A stretch of 64,000 bases of DNA. It comes from Urophycis tenuis. Its lineage: Eukaryota; Chordata; Actinopteri; Gadiformes; Phycidae. Under the pieces are notes generated by a model. It did not search any database, was not told the origin of the DNA, and saw only the letters and a list, made by a program, of their open reading frames with translations. Position numbers and translations under genes: made by a program. Within the stretch, counting starts at the first letter, position 1, and each line of letters opens with the position of its first letter. Location: positions 13,947,034 through 14,011,033 of the forward strand of contig JAXIVH010000008.1 in assembly GCA_036785325.1 (NCBI GenBank), given 5' to 3'. This document shows positions 1 to 54,802 of this stretch, piece by piece.

Positions 1-1552
1 TTGATGCTCATTAGAAGCGTGACGAGCGTGTGTTTGCAAATGTCGAGCTGTGATATTACTTTGTGTTGTTAAATGGAAAACTACATCAGAAATCTTCAAT
101 TCATCTTCTACGACTTTTGAACGCAGACCCTTCAACCTCCTGAGATGTAGACCATCTGTCCTGCACTCTACTCACATTCTTTAAAATAGTGAGTTTGAGA
201 CCATTAATTAATCATAAGTGGTACATGAATTCATAATCCACCTCTGCCTACCAGAAATTTGCTATGCTAAAATGGACATGTGAATTTGCTAAATGAATGT
301 CACAAGGATTTCGAGTGGATCGATCTTCATCGCAAATGGTGATGAGGCAGAAGAGGGAAATAATATAATGATGAACAGAATGTAGGTCATGCTGTGTTCG
401 GGAATTGAGCTCTTTCAGTAAGCCATTAGGGATATGAGATAGAAAACAGCAGCATTATATTGATATTTGACAACTTCATTGATATCCGCAAGCAAAGACA
501 TTTTCGGGTTGTTGGTTTTTTTTTATACAATTTTAGCTCTGTAAATAGTGATTTGATGTAGCCTAAAAATGTACCAGGTCTAGCTCTAATAAAAAAATAC
601 AACTCATTGAAACGATGGGCCTACCACAAGTTCCTCTGAAAGAAAATGTAAATGATGAACCATGAGCATACATTTAAAAAGGAACACTAAATGGCTGTGA
701 TGGTTAACCATAATACAATCCTTGGATGAACCTTTCATAAGAGGGACTGATCAATGCTCTGACTCTGAACATGAACACCAGAGGACCAGAGAGGCTCTAC
801 ACATTATGCACAGTCTGTGCCAGAGATAATATATATTTTTTCTCTATTGACACAGTGAGACGAATGTCCCTGTCTGTAATAGTGATTCAAGCACCAATTT
901 GGCTATTGATCCTCCTTCTCCTTGCATCCCATTGTTCTCCTCCTCCTTCTCCTCCTCCCTCTCCTCCTCCTCCCCTTTTGATATCATTAAGGAGCGGGAC
1001 GTTTAAGGGAGATGAAGATAAATGAAAGGTTATCCATGACCATAATGGAACACTTTTATGAAACATTCAATTATGGGGACCAGTTGAAATTTGTCCTCCC
1101 ATTGCACCAATGGGTGATGATTATGAATGACCATGTCTATATGTCTGACTATTTCTTTTTTGGTTTTGTTTTTAATTTCCACTTGATGTAAACAGGATGG
1201 TAATGAAATGATTCACAATAGAAAATATTTAAAAAGGTTCAGTATTGATTGTGCACAGATAATTGTGCCTTGTCTTCTACCATTAAAAGGCAATCAGAAG
1301 CTCTCCTTCCTCGACATGTTTCAAATGAAATTCACAATGACTGTTGTGCAGTGTAATAATCTATTATTATTATACTATTTGGATTCTGCCATTGCTGCTG
1401 TCTTTGCAAAGTAGGTCTGAACATTGCAGTGCAATCTCTCCCCCCCCAAAAAATATGTAATATATTCAGATGTGTGACCGCCACAAACATGATCTGAGTT
1501 CAGAGTGTGAGCCTTTGTGTTCTGGCAGTGAGACAAGGTATCGCATGACTTC
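1..1552. other. Intergenic DNA upstream of the LRRC3-like gene
   Basis: AT-rich sequence with no credible ORF. The short ORFs here (84 and 68 codons) are low-complexity or have no family resemblance. A CT-rich patch lies near 910-985. A 5' UTR exon or promoter of the LRRC3-like gene could lie here, since genes of this family often have a non-coding first exon, but I see no signal that fixes one. Confidence 0.5.
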
Positions 1553-1785
1553 TGTATGTGTGTGTGCGTGTCTGTGTGTGTGTGTGTGACAAAATATCTC
1601 CTGTTTTCCTCTCCTTACGACACTTTGCCTCTTTGACAGGCTTGGCGGAGATACACACACACCTTGTCTGTGTGTGTGTGTGTGAGTGTGTGTGAGTGTG
1701 TGTGTGTGTGAGTGTGTGAGTGTGTGTGTGAGAGTGTGAGTGTGTGTGTGTGTGTGTGAGTGTGTGAGTGTGAGTGTGTGTGAGT

Positions 1786-1842
<57 letters not shown>

Positions 1843-1862
1843 TGTGAGTGTGTGTGTGTGTC

Positions 1863-1902
<40 letters not shown>

Positions 1903-1917
1903 TGTGAGTGTGTGTGA

Positions 1918-1996
<79 letters not shown>

Positions 1997-2032
1997 TCTG
2001 CGAGTGTGTGTGTGTGCGTGTGTGTGACTGGA
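1553..2032. repeat. Long imperfect (GT)n microsatellite
   Basis: About 480 bp of mostly GT dinucleotides with TGAG and TCTG interruptions. The pure stretches are 1665-1860 and 1868-2030. It ends only about 35 bp before the LRRC3-like start codon, so it lies in that gene's 5' UTR or core promoter. It makes long false ORFs on both strands (Val-Cys and His-Thr runs). Confidence 0.95.
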
Positions 2033-2065
2033 CCCCGGACCTCGGCGGGGTGCTATGGTGAGGCG

Positions 2066-2959
2066 ATGCCGACTGGCTGGAGCGAGGAGAGACGCGAGGG
2101 CGCCGGTCCGACCGGGGGGCCCGCCGGCCACCGCCGCAGAACGTCTCCGTCTCCGGCCTCCGCCCGGCTGCTGTGCGCCTTCCTGCTGTCCGCCGTCGCC
2201 TGGCGCCCGCTCGCCGCCGACGACCCGTGCCCCGAGAAGTGCCGCTGCGACTGGGACACGGCCACCGTGTGGTGCTCGGAGGCAGGGCTGGCCGAGGTCC
2301 CCGCGGGCCTCCCCCCGGAGACCGTGGCCCTGCACCTGGAGCACAACTACATCCGCCTGGTGCCCGAGGCGGCCTTCGCCGAGCTGCCGCACCTGCGGGA
2401 CCTCTACCTGTCGCACAACCGCATGGAGACGCTGGCGTCGGGGGCCCTGCGCCACCTGGGGCCCGAGCTGCGGCTGCTGGACCTGTCCCACAACCAGCTG
2501 AGGCGCGCCAGCCGCCAGGACTTTGGGGCCACGCGCGCCAAGACGCGCCTCTTCCACAACCCGTGGCACTGCGACTGCGCCCTGCAGGAGCTGGCGGAGT
2601 GGCTCAACCTGGAGCCCGAGACGGTCAACGGCATCGTGTGCGAGACCTCGGTGCGCGGCGGCGGCGTCGGCGAGGGCAGCCGGTGGGAAGAGCCCCCCGG
2701 GGCGCAGGGGGAGCACGCCGGCCAGCCGCTGGTCAAGCTGCTGGACTCCGGGGTGAACTTCTGCAGCATGCAGCGCAAGACCACGGACGTGGCCATGCTG
2801 GTGACCATGTTCGTGTGGTTCTTCATGGTGATCGTCTACGTGGTGTACTACGTCAGGCAGAACCAGGCCGAGGCCCGCAGGCACCTGGAGTACCTGAAGA
2901 GTCTGCCCAGCCCGCGGAAGGTTCCCACGGAGACGGACACGCTGAGCACCGGGTTCTAG
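2066..2959 (+). CDS. LRRC3-family leucine-rich-repeat single-pass membrane protein
   Basis: Single-exon ORF of 297 aa. In order: a long basic N-terminus (1-34); a hydrophobic signal segment (about 35-46, cleavage probably near Ala51); an LRRNT cysteine cluster (C55, C59, C61, C70); about three LRRs (roughly 86-158, with LxLxxN cores such as LYLSHNRM and LDLSHNQL); an LRRCT with NPWHCDC (165-171); a transmembrane helix (about 242-263); and a cytosolic tail starting RQNQAEARRHLEYLKSLPS. The TM segment and tail closely match LRRC3/LRRC3B/LRRC3C, a family of type I membrane proteins of poorly known function. I chose the ATG at 2066 because upstream in-frame codons are GT-repeat translation; the ATG at 2055 is out of frame. 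The ORF is far more GC-rich than its surroundings. A roughly 20-residue Gly/Glu-rich insert (about 196-216) separates the LRRCT from the conserved HAGQPL motif. The gene converges with col2a1. The exact paralogue (3, 3B or 3C type) is not settled. Confidence 0.9.
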   Translation: MPTGWSEERREGAGPTGGPAGHRRRTSPSPASARLLCAFLLSAVAWRPLAADDPCPEKCRCDWDTATVWCSEAGLAEVPAGLPPETVALHLEHNYIRLVPEAAFAELPHLRDLYLSHNRMETLASGALRHLGPELRLLDLSHNQLRRASRQDFGATRAKTRLFHNPWHCDCALQELAEWLNLEPETVNGIVCETSVRGGGVGEGSRWEEPPGAQGEHAGQPLVKLLDSGVNFCSMQRKTTDVAMLVTMFVWFFMVIVYVVYYVRQNQAEARRHLEYLKSLPSPRKVPTETDTLSTGF

Positions 2960-3327
2960 TTCCACCAGGAGGGGGGGGGGGGGGGCAGTGAGTGATCCAA
3001 GGATTTGGATCAATCCGAGGATTCGGATCAATCACTGAATCCTTAAGCCCAGGGTGGCCAAAGTCAAAAAGAAGAAAGAAACCGACATAATCAGCCTCTC
3101 CTATTTGGACGGAACCAGTCCTGGTGACTTGTGCACCGTGAACCGTTACCGGGGCGCCCTCAGCGGGGGTGTGAGGGGCTGGGTTTGTGGTGAAAGACAC
3201 TGCCAGTGTGCTGTCGTTTTACATTCATTCGTTGATTTCTCAGTGAAACCCTGACTCGCCTTTCACACGGGGATGGGTGAGACCACAGCCAACAGCCTTA
3301 TCGCAGCCGGGGGTTATCGCTGGGACT
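2960..3327. other. Proximal 3' flank or 3' UTR of the LRRC3-like gene
   Basis: It begins with a run of about 15 G (2970-2984) and then an imperfect repeat of GGATTTGGATCAATC-like units near 2997-3035. There is no coding signal. It is probably 3' UTR. Confidence 0.4.
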
Positions 3328-3948
3328 CCTCCTGTCCTCCTCCTGGTCTTCCTCCTCTCCTCCTCCTGGTCCTCCTCCTGGTCCCCTTCCTGTCTTCCTC
3401 CTGGTCCTCCTCCTGGTCCTCCTCCTATTCTCGTGCTGGGGCTCCTCCTGGTCCTCTTCCTGTCCTCCTCCTGGTCCTCCTCCTCTCCTCCTCCAGGTCC
3501 TCCTCCTGTCCTCCTTCAGGTCCTCCTCCTGTCCTCCACCTGGTCCTCCTCCTGGTCCTCCTCCTGGTCCTTCTCCTCTACTCCGCCTGGTCCTCCTCCT
3601 CTCCTCCTCCTGGAGCTCCTCCTGGTCCTACTCCTCTCTTCCTCCTGTCCTCCTCCTGGTCCTCTTCCAGGTCCTTCTCCTCTCCTTCTCTTGGTCCTCC
3701 TCCTCTCCTCCTCTCCTCCTGGTCCTCCTCCTCTCCTCCTCCTCCTCTCCTCCTGGTCCTCCTCCTCTCCTCCTCCTGGTGCTCCTCCTGGTCCTCCTCC
3801 TGGTCCTCCTCCTCTGCTCCTGGTCCTCCTCCTGTCCTCCTCCTGGTCCTCCTCCTGGTCCTCCTCCTGGTCCTCCTCCTCTGCTCCTGGTCCTCCTCCT
3901 GTCCTCATCCTGGTCCTCCTCCTGGTGCTCCTCCTCCTCCTTTCTCCT
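3328..3948. repeat. TCC-rich minisatellite (CCTCCTCCTGGTCCTC-type units)
   Basis: About 620 bp of tandem units built from TCC triplets punctuated by TGG, with variable 12-18 bp spacing. The top strand is almost pure pyrimidine plus GG; the bottom strand is GGA-rich. Both strands are open in several frames (Pro/Leu/Ser-rich or Arg/Gly/Glu-rich) only because of composition, so I do not call these ORFs genes. Confidence 0.9.
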
Positions 3949-4082
3949 CAGCGTGCCGCTTGCCCCTTTAATCTCCCATCCGTGCGTCCGCTGTTCCGGC
4001 CCACTGACCACCCAGCAGCTGCCATACAAGAGGATGAAACGGAGAGGGTGGGCCTCTCTCTCCTCTCTCGCTCCTCTCTCTC

Positions 4083-4095
4083 TCACACACAAGCA

Positions 4096-4131
<36 letters not shown>
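4083..4131. repeat. (CA)n microsatellite
   Basis: CA dinucleotides with a few AAG and AT interruptions, preceded by a short (CT)n stretch near 4052-4082. Confidence 0.9.
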
Positions 4132-4139
4132 AGCAGCAT

Positions 4140-6180
4140 GCATCTTTGTTTGGGCCAAGAACAAAAAGGAGGACGTTTTCATTATAACAACTTTAAAGAA
4201 CATCGACCGACATTAACCTTAAGGTCATTCCTAGTTTAACGCACCAATATATTTGTTTTTGTGTGTGAAGGCGAATATGCTGTGGCTCGTCCATTATTTG
4301 CTTGTAATCTTTTCATCCGAGGTCACCATGCTAGTCATGTCCTTTTTCCAACAGGTTAAATGTACCTTTGAAAAGCCACTCAGGATGGTGAATTATGTTC
4401 CAACAAAGCTGTGGCCAATCACCTGTTATTGTTTTGGAGGAGAATCTGCCAGCTTGTGGTCCACACAGCTTTATTCAAATTAAGACCACATTTAGAAATG
4501 GTTCAATTATTGCCATTTTTAGAGGCAATATTAACAAGGTTTTTATGCCTGGGTGTCTCTCTGTTAATGGGAATCATAATTAATCCCCTGAGTACAGCTA
4601 TTTCAGACCTGCACCGAGAACAGCTAGAAATTGCTCTTTTTTGTTTTGTTACACAGGCATACATTTTCCCCAAAACCTTATTCCAAACAAATGTGTGTTT
4701 GTCTTGAGTTGACCAATGACTTGAATTTCTGGTTCTATTAAAATCGGTTATTTGCGTAACATGACATCAACACTACACTTATCTTTTTCAGAAATACGTG
4801 CACTGACAAATGTTTTGCTTGCATTTGCTGGCATTTTAATGTGAATCCAAATGTGTGTCAACAAGTGTGTGTTGCAGGACGGTGATCCATTGCATGTGTT
4901 GTCATGTCTCTACCAGCTGAGGGGCTAATAGCTTTGTACAGTTACAGCCTTCACAAGTGTTAGCAAATGTAGCAAAGCATCTCTGTTCCATTTTCCTATG
5001 TTGGGAATTTGATGGGTGCAAGTCGGCCTTAGGAAGGCTTTCCTTCATGAGATCATAGTTTATGTATAGAATGTTCCTGTCTTATGTGTACTGGTTTTGG
5101 ATTTGTTTGTTCAAAATAAACACAGCAAGGCCGTGGCTTGTGGAAGTTTGTACTGTTTGTTTAGGGTGATGATTCACTATGAATTAGAAACTAATGAATA
5201 GACAAAACAATATTGTTGTCATGGTAAATGGTTTAAATTGAACATAGATGTGTCAGTGGTGATGTTGATATTGTCACGTGACTAACAATGTATGTCACAT
5301 GACTCACAATGGATAGATGAGAGCATTCATGTATTGTGATTTGTTACAAACCATAAATCTAGTACAGTTTGGGAAATCAACTCTTGTCACACATATATGG
5401 TCGGCCAAGGAGCAGAGGCTATTTCAGTGTTTTGTGGAAGATAGATAAAAAAACAGTAACCAGCAACACAAGAGCAAATCACATGTCCTCTGTGTCTTTT
5501 TATGTCCTTCTTCATCACAATCGGCTGACCTGATGATTTTCTCTCTTGTTTGTATTCTTATGACTATTTCTCTCCTAAGTTCACGCCCGATTGCTTTTGC
5601 TTTTGCTTTTTTTTATTTTAGCACGCTAAAATAAGGGTGGAGTGAAATTGAAAAACAGTGCAACCCATGAAACTATTCAGCACAGAATCTGCTTAAGTCC
5701 ATTAAAATGCTTTTTTTATTGCTTCGTTGACAGGCAACTACAAATTAAAAAAACACATGAAATAAAGTTTGCAGCACAGTGTGTGGATCAAGGTCTCTAG
5801 TCTTGCTCTAGTTTTTACTCTTTGTCACAGTCGCTCATTCCGAAGCGTCAAGGACCAAAAAAACAAAAACACAAACGCATCGCGGATGAGATATGATTCC
5901 TGCTGCTGCTTCCTCCCGCAGCCTCTTTGGACTCAATCAAAGTGCTCTGACTGCTTGAATGCCCTAAGCCATCTCTCCTCGCCCCCCCAAAAAATAATAC
6001 TCGGCAACCCCGGAAAAGGGCCCGTAATGGAAGTTGAGAAGAGCTGAAGTGCAGCTTTAGGTTTATCCTCCTTCAAAAAGCCCCGGCCAAATCCTTCACC
6101 AAATCCTTTACTTCCCCGGATAGTATGCCAAGAAAAGCCACTTCAATCCATCACTTGTTTTTGTCTTTTATTTCCAATTT
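4140..6180. other. Intergenic DNA between two convergent genes
   Basis: AT-rich and without credible ORFs. It probably holds the distal 3' UTR of the LRRC3-like transcript in its first kilobase, since a poly(A) signal followed by GT-rich sequence lies at 5115. A second AATAAA on the + strand is at 5761-5766. Confidence 0.4.
5115..5120 (+). terminator. Candidate poly(A) signal for the LRRC3-like gene
   Basis: AATAAA on the + strand, followed within 25-45 bases by TGTGG, TTTGT and TGTTTGTTT, which resemble a GT-rich downstream element. It would give a 3' UTR of about 2.15 kb, compatible with the long 3' UTRs of this family. The alternative is 5761-5766. Confidence 0.35.
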
Positions 6181-6218
6181 ACATTAATCAAAACGTAACA
6201 AAAACAATGTCATGATCA

Positions 6219-6290
6219 CCATCATCATCATCATCATCATAATAATAATGCTATTATTATTAATAATAATACTATTATTAATAATAAGAA
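6219..6290. repeat. (CAT)n then (AAT/ATT)n trinucleotide repeat
   Basis: CAT triplets to 6240, then alternating AAT and ATT blocks to 6290. The alternation makes the second half self-complementary and able to fold into an A-T hairpin. Confidence 0.9.
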
Positions 6291-6947
6291 TATACACAAC
6301 CTCACACAAATACACGCTGTGCCCTGGCCAATAGGGTGCTCCCTTCGCTTTGTGGAAGCACTGGGTTGGCGCGTAACGGTGAGCGACTCGGTGTCATCCA
6401 GGTGCCCCTCACTGTGATTTTGTGTGCTGAGGCCGAGGACGCTACCCGTGTGAGGCTAGGGACTGATGGGAGGAAGTGGATGGGGGTCGAAGGTCAAAGC
6501 AGAGGGGCTCTTGCAATCAGACTGTTACACAACACGGGTCCCATCGAAATTTGCGTGAAATAAGCCAAATTCCTTGCTTGTTGTTGTGCTTTTGGTGTGA
6601 GGTAGCTTTAAAATATTCAAACATATAACAAATATAGGAAATAAACAAATGTAATTTAATTCAGGATTCATGTCCGAATTGTACATGTCTTTGTTTTAAA
6701 AAATAAATAAATCAACAGCAAGACATGTTTATGTACGGTAGGTGTACGGGGCAATATAAGGATTTTAGGCATTTATCAAAACTGAAATATTAAATCCTGG
6801 TATTAAATGTATTTCTTTCTCTATATATGTATACATGTATGTAAATATGTATGCATGTGTATACACACATACAACATTCATGTAACAACATATCAGCATC
6901 TGGTTGTTAAAAAATACAGACTGTTTTAAAACAATAGCACCATTGAC

Positions 6948-6953
6948 TTTATT
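6948..6953 (-). terminator. col2a1: Candidate poly(A) signal of col2a1
   Basis: TTTATT on the + strand reads AATAAA on the transcript strand, about 940 nt after the col2a1 stop codon. It is the first perfect hexamer I see downstream of the stop on this strand. Another is at 6167-6172. A variant hexamer closer to the stop could be used instead. Confidence 0.4.
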
Positions 6954-7081
6954 ATAATACACAATAACTTTCTGATACACACTGTGGTGGCAGAAATAAA
7001 AACACCTGCATTTAATAAACATTGCCAGATTATTTTTGGTTTTTCGAAAAAGAAGATATGTACGTTTTAGTGGATATGCTG

Positions 7082-7147
7082 AAGGAAAGAGATGGAGAGA
7101 GAGATAGAGAGAGGGATAGAGAGAGAGGGAGAGAGAGAGAGAGAGAT
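7082..7147. repeat. (GA)n microsatellite
   Basis: GA dinucleotides with GATA and GGA interruptions. It reads (CU)n on the col2a1 transcript strand. Confidence 0.9.
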
Positions 7148-7435
7148 GGGGTTCAGGATGAAGAGATGAGGATATAGGACAGCAGCAGGGAATATAGGGG
7201 CCTTCTTTTTTTCAATATGAAGCTGTGGGTAAGCTGGTTTGTTTGTGTTTGTTTTTTTTTTCCCCATCTTTGTAGTATTTTTCTTTTTCATTTGGTGGCA
7301 TGCTCAGTCCTAACACACCTGGGACCCGGACCTAAACAATAAATAAATAGCACCAACAAAAACCTTTCTATTTCTCTCTCTCTTGTTCCCTGGCATGTTC
7401 CCTCGTTCTCCTTGGTATTCCTCCATCTTGGCGGT

Positions 7436-7570
7436 GTGTGTGTGTGTGTGTGGGGGGGGGGGGGTAGGGCGGGCTAGGGTCGGGGGGGGGGTGGGGGGGG
7501 GGGGTACTGTCACCCAGGGTAGGTGGGAGAGAGGTGTGTGTGGGTGGGGGGGAGGCGCGGGGGGGGGAGT
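7436..7570. repeat. (GT)n followed by G-rich tract
   Basis: A short (GT)n run leads into several G runs of 7-12 separated by one to six bases. The + strand could fold into G-quadruplexes. The col2a1 transcript strand is C-rich here, inside the probable 3' UTR. Confidence 0.9.
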
Positions 7571-7894
7571 CCCCTGGGTGTCCATACGAGTTGATTAGAC
7601 TGGAGGCAATGTTGGATGAATCACAGATGTCGTTTGCCGGGTGCCTCTCAGTGCAGGTATCCTACGCAGCACGACTTGGAAAAGCACTTTTTTTTTTTAC
7701 TTAGAAAAAAAAAAAAAAGTCCAGTTTAACAAAAACAAAAAGAAAACAAAAAGAGTGTCTTGATCTTTCTCGTTCCTCTCTTCCTCCTCCTCCTCCTCCT
7801 CCTTCTCCTGGTTTCGAAGCGCGTTCTTCCAATTCTTTTGTTGTTTCCGCTCTAGTTTCCGCTTCTCCGTGCGTCGCCGGCTCCCTCGCGCCGC

Positions 7895-51929
<44,035 letters not shown>

Positions 51930-51942
<13 letters not shown>

Positions 51943-51971
51943 GTCTAAATATTAGACATGCGGCGCTTTTG
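51930..51971 (-). promoter_or_regulatory. col2a1: Collagen 5' stem-loop (LARP6-type) spanning the start codon
   Basis: On the transcript CATGTCTAA (51960-51952), a 3-nt loop, and TTAGACATG (51948-51940) form a perfect 9-bp stem whose 3' arm contains the start codon. Below it, GCCG and TTCA face each other as an internal loop, and CAAAAGC (51971-51965) pairs with GCTTTG (51935-51930). This is the architecture of the 5' stem-loop that LARP6 binds in COL1A1, COL1A2 and COL3A1 mRNAs. The uORF (ATG at 51959, TAG at 51945) is part of it. Confidence 0.8.
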
Positions 51972-52520
51972 GGGGAGAAAAGGAAAGGGATAAACGTAAC
52001 GGAGTCTTCTCTCAGTGTGTGTTTTCCCAGTTACAGAGCCGAACCGTATAACATTCAACTTTCCTTGGGCCACCACGGAAATCCAGCGACAGACCCAGAC
52101 CCCAGCAAAAACTGAGCACCGACCGCTTCTGGTCAGGCACTGTAGTTTTATGTCCTCGTTACCTTCAATGAATCTTCGTATATTCCCAAATATCAGCCCA
52201 GCCCCTTACCCCCTGTCAAGCTGAAATCCGAGTCCCGTTTCCCTCCCATGCTGTCTCCCAGGCTCCATTATCCCCGTCCCAGACCACTCCTTCCATATTG
52301 CTGTCACTGAAAAGGGGGTACCCGAAAAAGTTGAAACTTTTTTTTTTTTCGCGAACGCGCCGTCTCGCCCCCGCCCACCTCGCAAGTGGTCCTGTTGAGA
52401 TGTCTGATAGAGTACCATGCCATAAGGTGCCAAATATGAATCAACGTATGGCTTCATCAAATCTGAAACGTTCTTTCGGTTCTTGAAGTTAAAATATTTC
52501 GTTTTTTTTTTTTCAATATG
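51972..52520 (-). promoter_or_regulatory. col2a1: Presumed col2a1 promoter and 5' UTR
   Basis: Region immediately upstream of the first exon. A GC box (GGTGGGCGGGGGC on the transcript strand) is at 52367-52379 with CpG-rich flanks (52350-52380). A weak TATA-like GTTATAC lies at 52046-52052, which would put the start site about 75 nt before the ATG. No CCAAT box seen. The start site is not determined. Confidence 0.45.
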
Positions 52521-54780
52521 GGTTGATTGAAAAGACTAGCAGAGCAACCTTTTTACTCCAACCTTTAAATCTATTGTAGAAATGTTTTATTGAGGGGCCA
52601 ACTGTTGGTGTTATTTCTCTATCAAAGATTTTGGCCCAATCGGATGTTATCATATTCTTTTTTGGCATCAGGTGCTAAATCCATGATCAGATAGAGATAT
52701 AAAGTGGGCAGGGTCAGGCACTTTCTCTGTCAGGGTCAGAGTCTTGCTCTTACTTTATGGGCTGATATGTCCCCGCATGGCTTTAACTTATGAGGGAAAT
52801 TCATGGGCCTCTGCATTTGACTCATTCTATGGTACATAGGAGCAGTGGGCAGCTATGTCCAGCACCCAGGGAATGACATGACATGGGTGGAAGCTGATGC
52901 ATTTAATTTGATGATGGGAACCACATAGGCCTGCACTTATGAAGGATCCCTAGCCTGTGGCTAAGTATGCAGGCTAAGGAACCTGGTGATGAAGGAAGCA
53001 CATTATGTGTTGTTGATATATTACGTGGAAGCTGTAGCTAATGTTAATTTATGTGGGCTCATCATACTCACACCTTTAATTTAGTGCTGAGAAATGTTGA
53101 TTCAGTTCCCACAGAATGATTAATGTGTTCTCTTCGGTCCAAATTTGGTAATCTAATTAATTCAATACCATGATTTAATATGTTTGCCTCCAACAAAATT
53201 ATTTGACCCAATTTCTGGTCTACGTAATACATCTACCGATCTGTATTACCCGGTACATAGCTATGAAACATGCCTGCTCTGGTGTGAAACTGACAATAAT
53301 TTCGTCCAATTACTTTGCTCTATTGTCAACTGTAATGCATAGCATGTTGATCGACAGCTAGCTTTGGTTATTGACAGATTCAAATGTCAAGGCAAAGCTC
53401 TACCCTTTCCATCAAATCCTGAAGACATCTCATGAAAAACGTTTGAAAAAAGGCCGTCTCAGTTCCATACATGTACAAAGCCATACATACATGTTGGATA
53501 TGGCTTTAAAAATGTTCAATTCGCGAGTCACTGAAATCATGATGGCTAAATGACAATGAGGCCTCATGCAGTGTCCCAGTCCCAGCCCGTATATGGGCCC
53601 ATATTGTGAGCAATTGGAGAGAACGGTTTTCCCTAAAAGCCTGTTTATATCACACGTGACCTAGGTATTCAGTGTAAGTGCCTGCAGCATGCTGCGCCAT
53701 TTGCACCTTGTACCATAACTCTGGCTATTTATAAGACAGGGTGAGGGACAGTGTGCGCAGCTTCATCCACTTACGCCCCGGTTCCCCCTGTGCGAGGTTC
53801 TGACTCATGAACCCCGACCCCCTGACCCCCTGACCCCCACACACTTTATTGTAAATGGGGGCAGCTGGTGACCCCCACCCCCCCGCCCCATGTAATGTGT
53901 AGGTCCTGGGCGCTCCCCATTGGCCTTGCACAGCATGCTGTCGTGTGGCTCCGCAGTGACGGGCTGGCTGGCTGCTGGCTGCCAGACATTTGTGTTTTGT
54001 GGAAGTAGGTGAAGGACGTGTACAAACCTGTTCCCGTTCAGGCCAAATTAGAAGTATCCTATTGTTTGAATACAACATAGACGTTCGTTAATAGTACTGA
54101 GTACTGAGTTAGTACTGAGTTATGGTGAAGTGGCCATGTCCTTTTTGTGTATGTGGGACTTTATACTGAAGACCGCTTAGCTTTTAAGCGTTCTGTCTGT
54201 CAGAGTGTGCAGTTTATGGAGTTTAGAGCCACACCTTTGATAATCCCTAATGTAACCCTTTTTATTTGGAAATAAAAACCTATGCATGCTGTTGTATGCA
54301 CACGATGTTTGATGAACCCTTGTTATGTGTTTATCGTGCATTATAGTCATTCATATGCGTTCACAATTTGTCTCAAATTGCTTGTAGTAATTACTCTATT
54401 TTAAAAATATAGATATGCTGTTTGACACGTTCAGGCCGCAACTTGAACTTCTGAACATGTTCGGGACATTTGTGTGGCCGTCGTTGAACACAAACCACAT
54501 GTTTGTCTAAGTATAGCAAAAAAAAGAATCACAGCAAATTATACATTTTTTCTTTTTCCTTTGTGAACTCGCGGCTTGTTTGTAAACCGTGCGTAACCCG
54601 CGGATCAAAAGCCTCGGGTGCCTCGAACCCGCCACTTATCCTTTCATAGGCTGCCGCTTCAGGAACAACCGTGGCTTGTCATTTAGCTGCAGGGCTGGCA
54701 GGGATGAGTGGTCTACTCCAACACGTCCGTTCAGGCTGACGTGTGTCGCCTTTCGATGAGACAAGATTGTTAACGCGTTT
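52521..54780. other. Upstream flank of col2a1, no gene seen
   Basis: AT-rich unique-looking DNA with a GC/CCCC-rich patch near 53800-53900. A 117-codon minus-strand ORF (53725-54078) has no recognisable motif. Distal col2a1 regulatory elements could lie here. Confidence 0.5.
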
Positions 54781-54802
54781 GTGTTTGAGTGGAACACTCA
54801 AG

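Larger units (their letters stand above)
6954..7894 (-). other. col2a1: Probable 3' UTR of col2a1
   Basis: Non-coding sequence after the stop codon on the transcript strand. It carries a GGA-rich patch (+ strand TCC repeat at 7783-7802), an A/U-tract inverted repeat (7687-7720), long C runs (+ strand G runs at 7450-7570), and a (CU)n tract (+ strand GA at 7082-7147, just beyond the + strand poly-T run at 7251-7260). The extent depends on which poly(A) signal is used. Confidence 0.5.

Noticed and set aside
1868..2065. Upstream extension of the LRRC3-like ORF to 1868
   Set aside because: Those codons are (GT)n repeat (Cys-Val runs); the first plausible in-frame methionine is at 2066.
1466..3031. 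521-codon minus-strand ORF opposite the LRRC3-like gene
   Set aside because: Half of it is (AC)n translated as His-Thr, and the rest is the antisense of a GC-rich LRR gene, which keeps stop codons rare. The + strand ORF has real LRR, cysteine and TM features.
3273..4239. 232- and 320-codon + strand ORFs and minus-strand Arg/Gly-rich ORFs
   Set aside because: Products only of the TCC minisatellite; several frames are open at once and no domain is present.
53725..54078. 117-codon minus-strand ORF
   Set aside because: No recognisable domain, no splice or promoter context, and composition fits chance.
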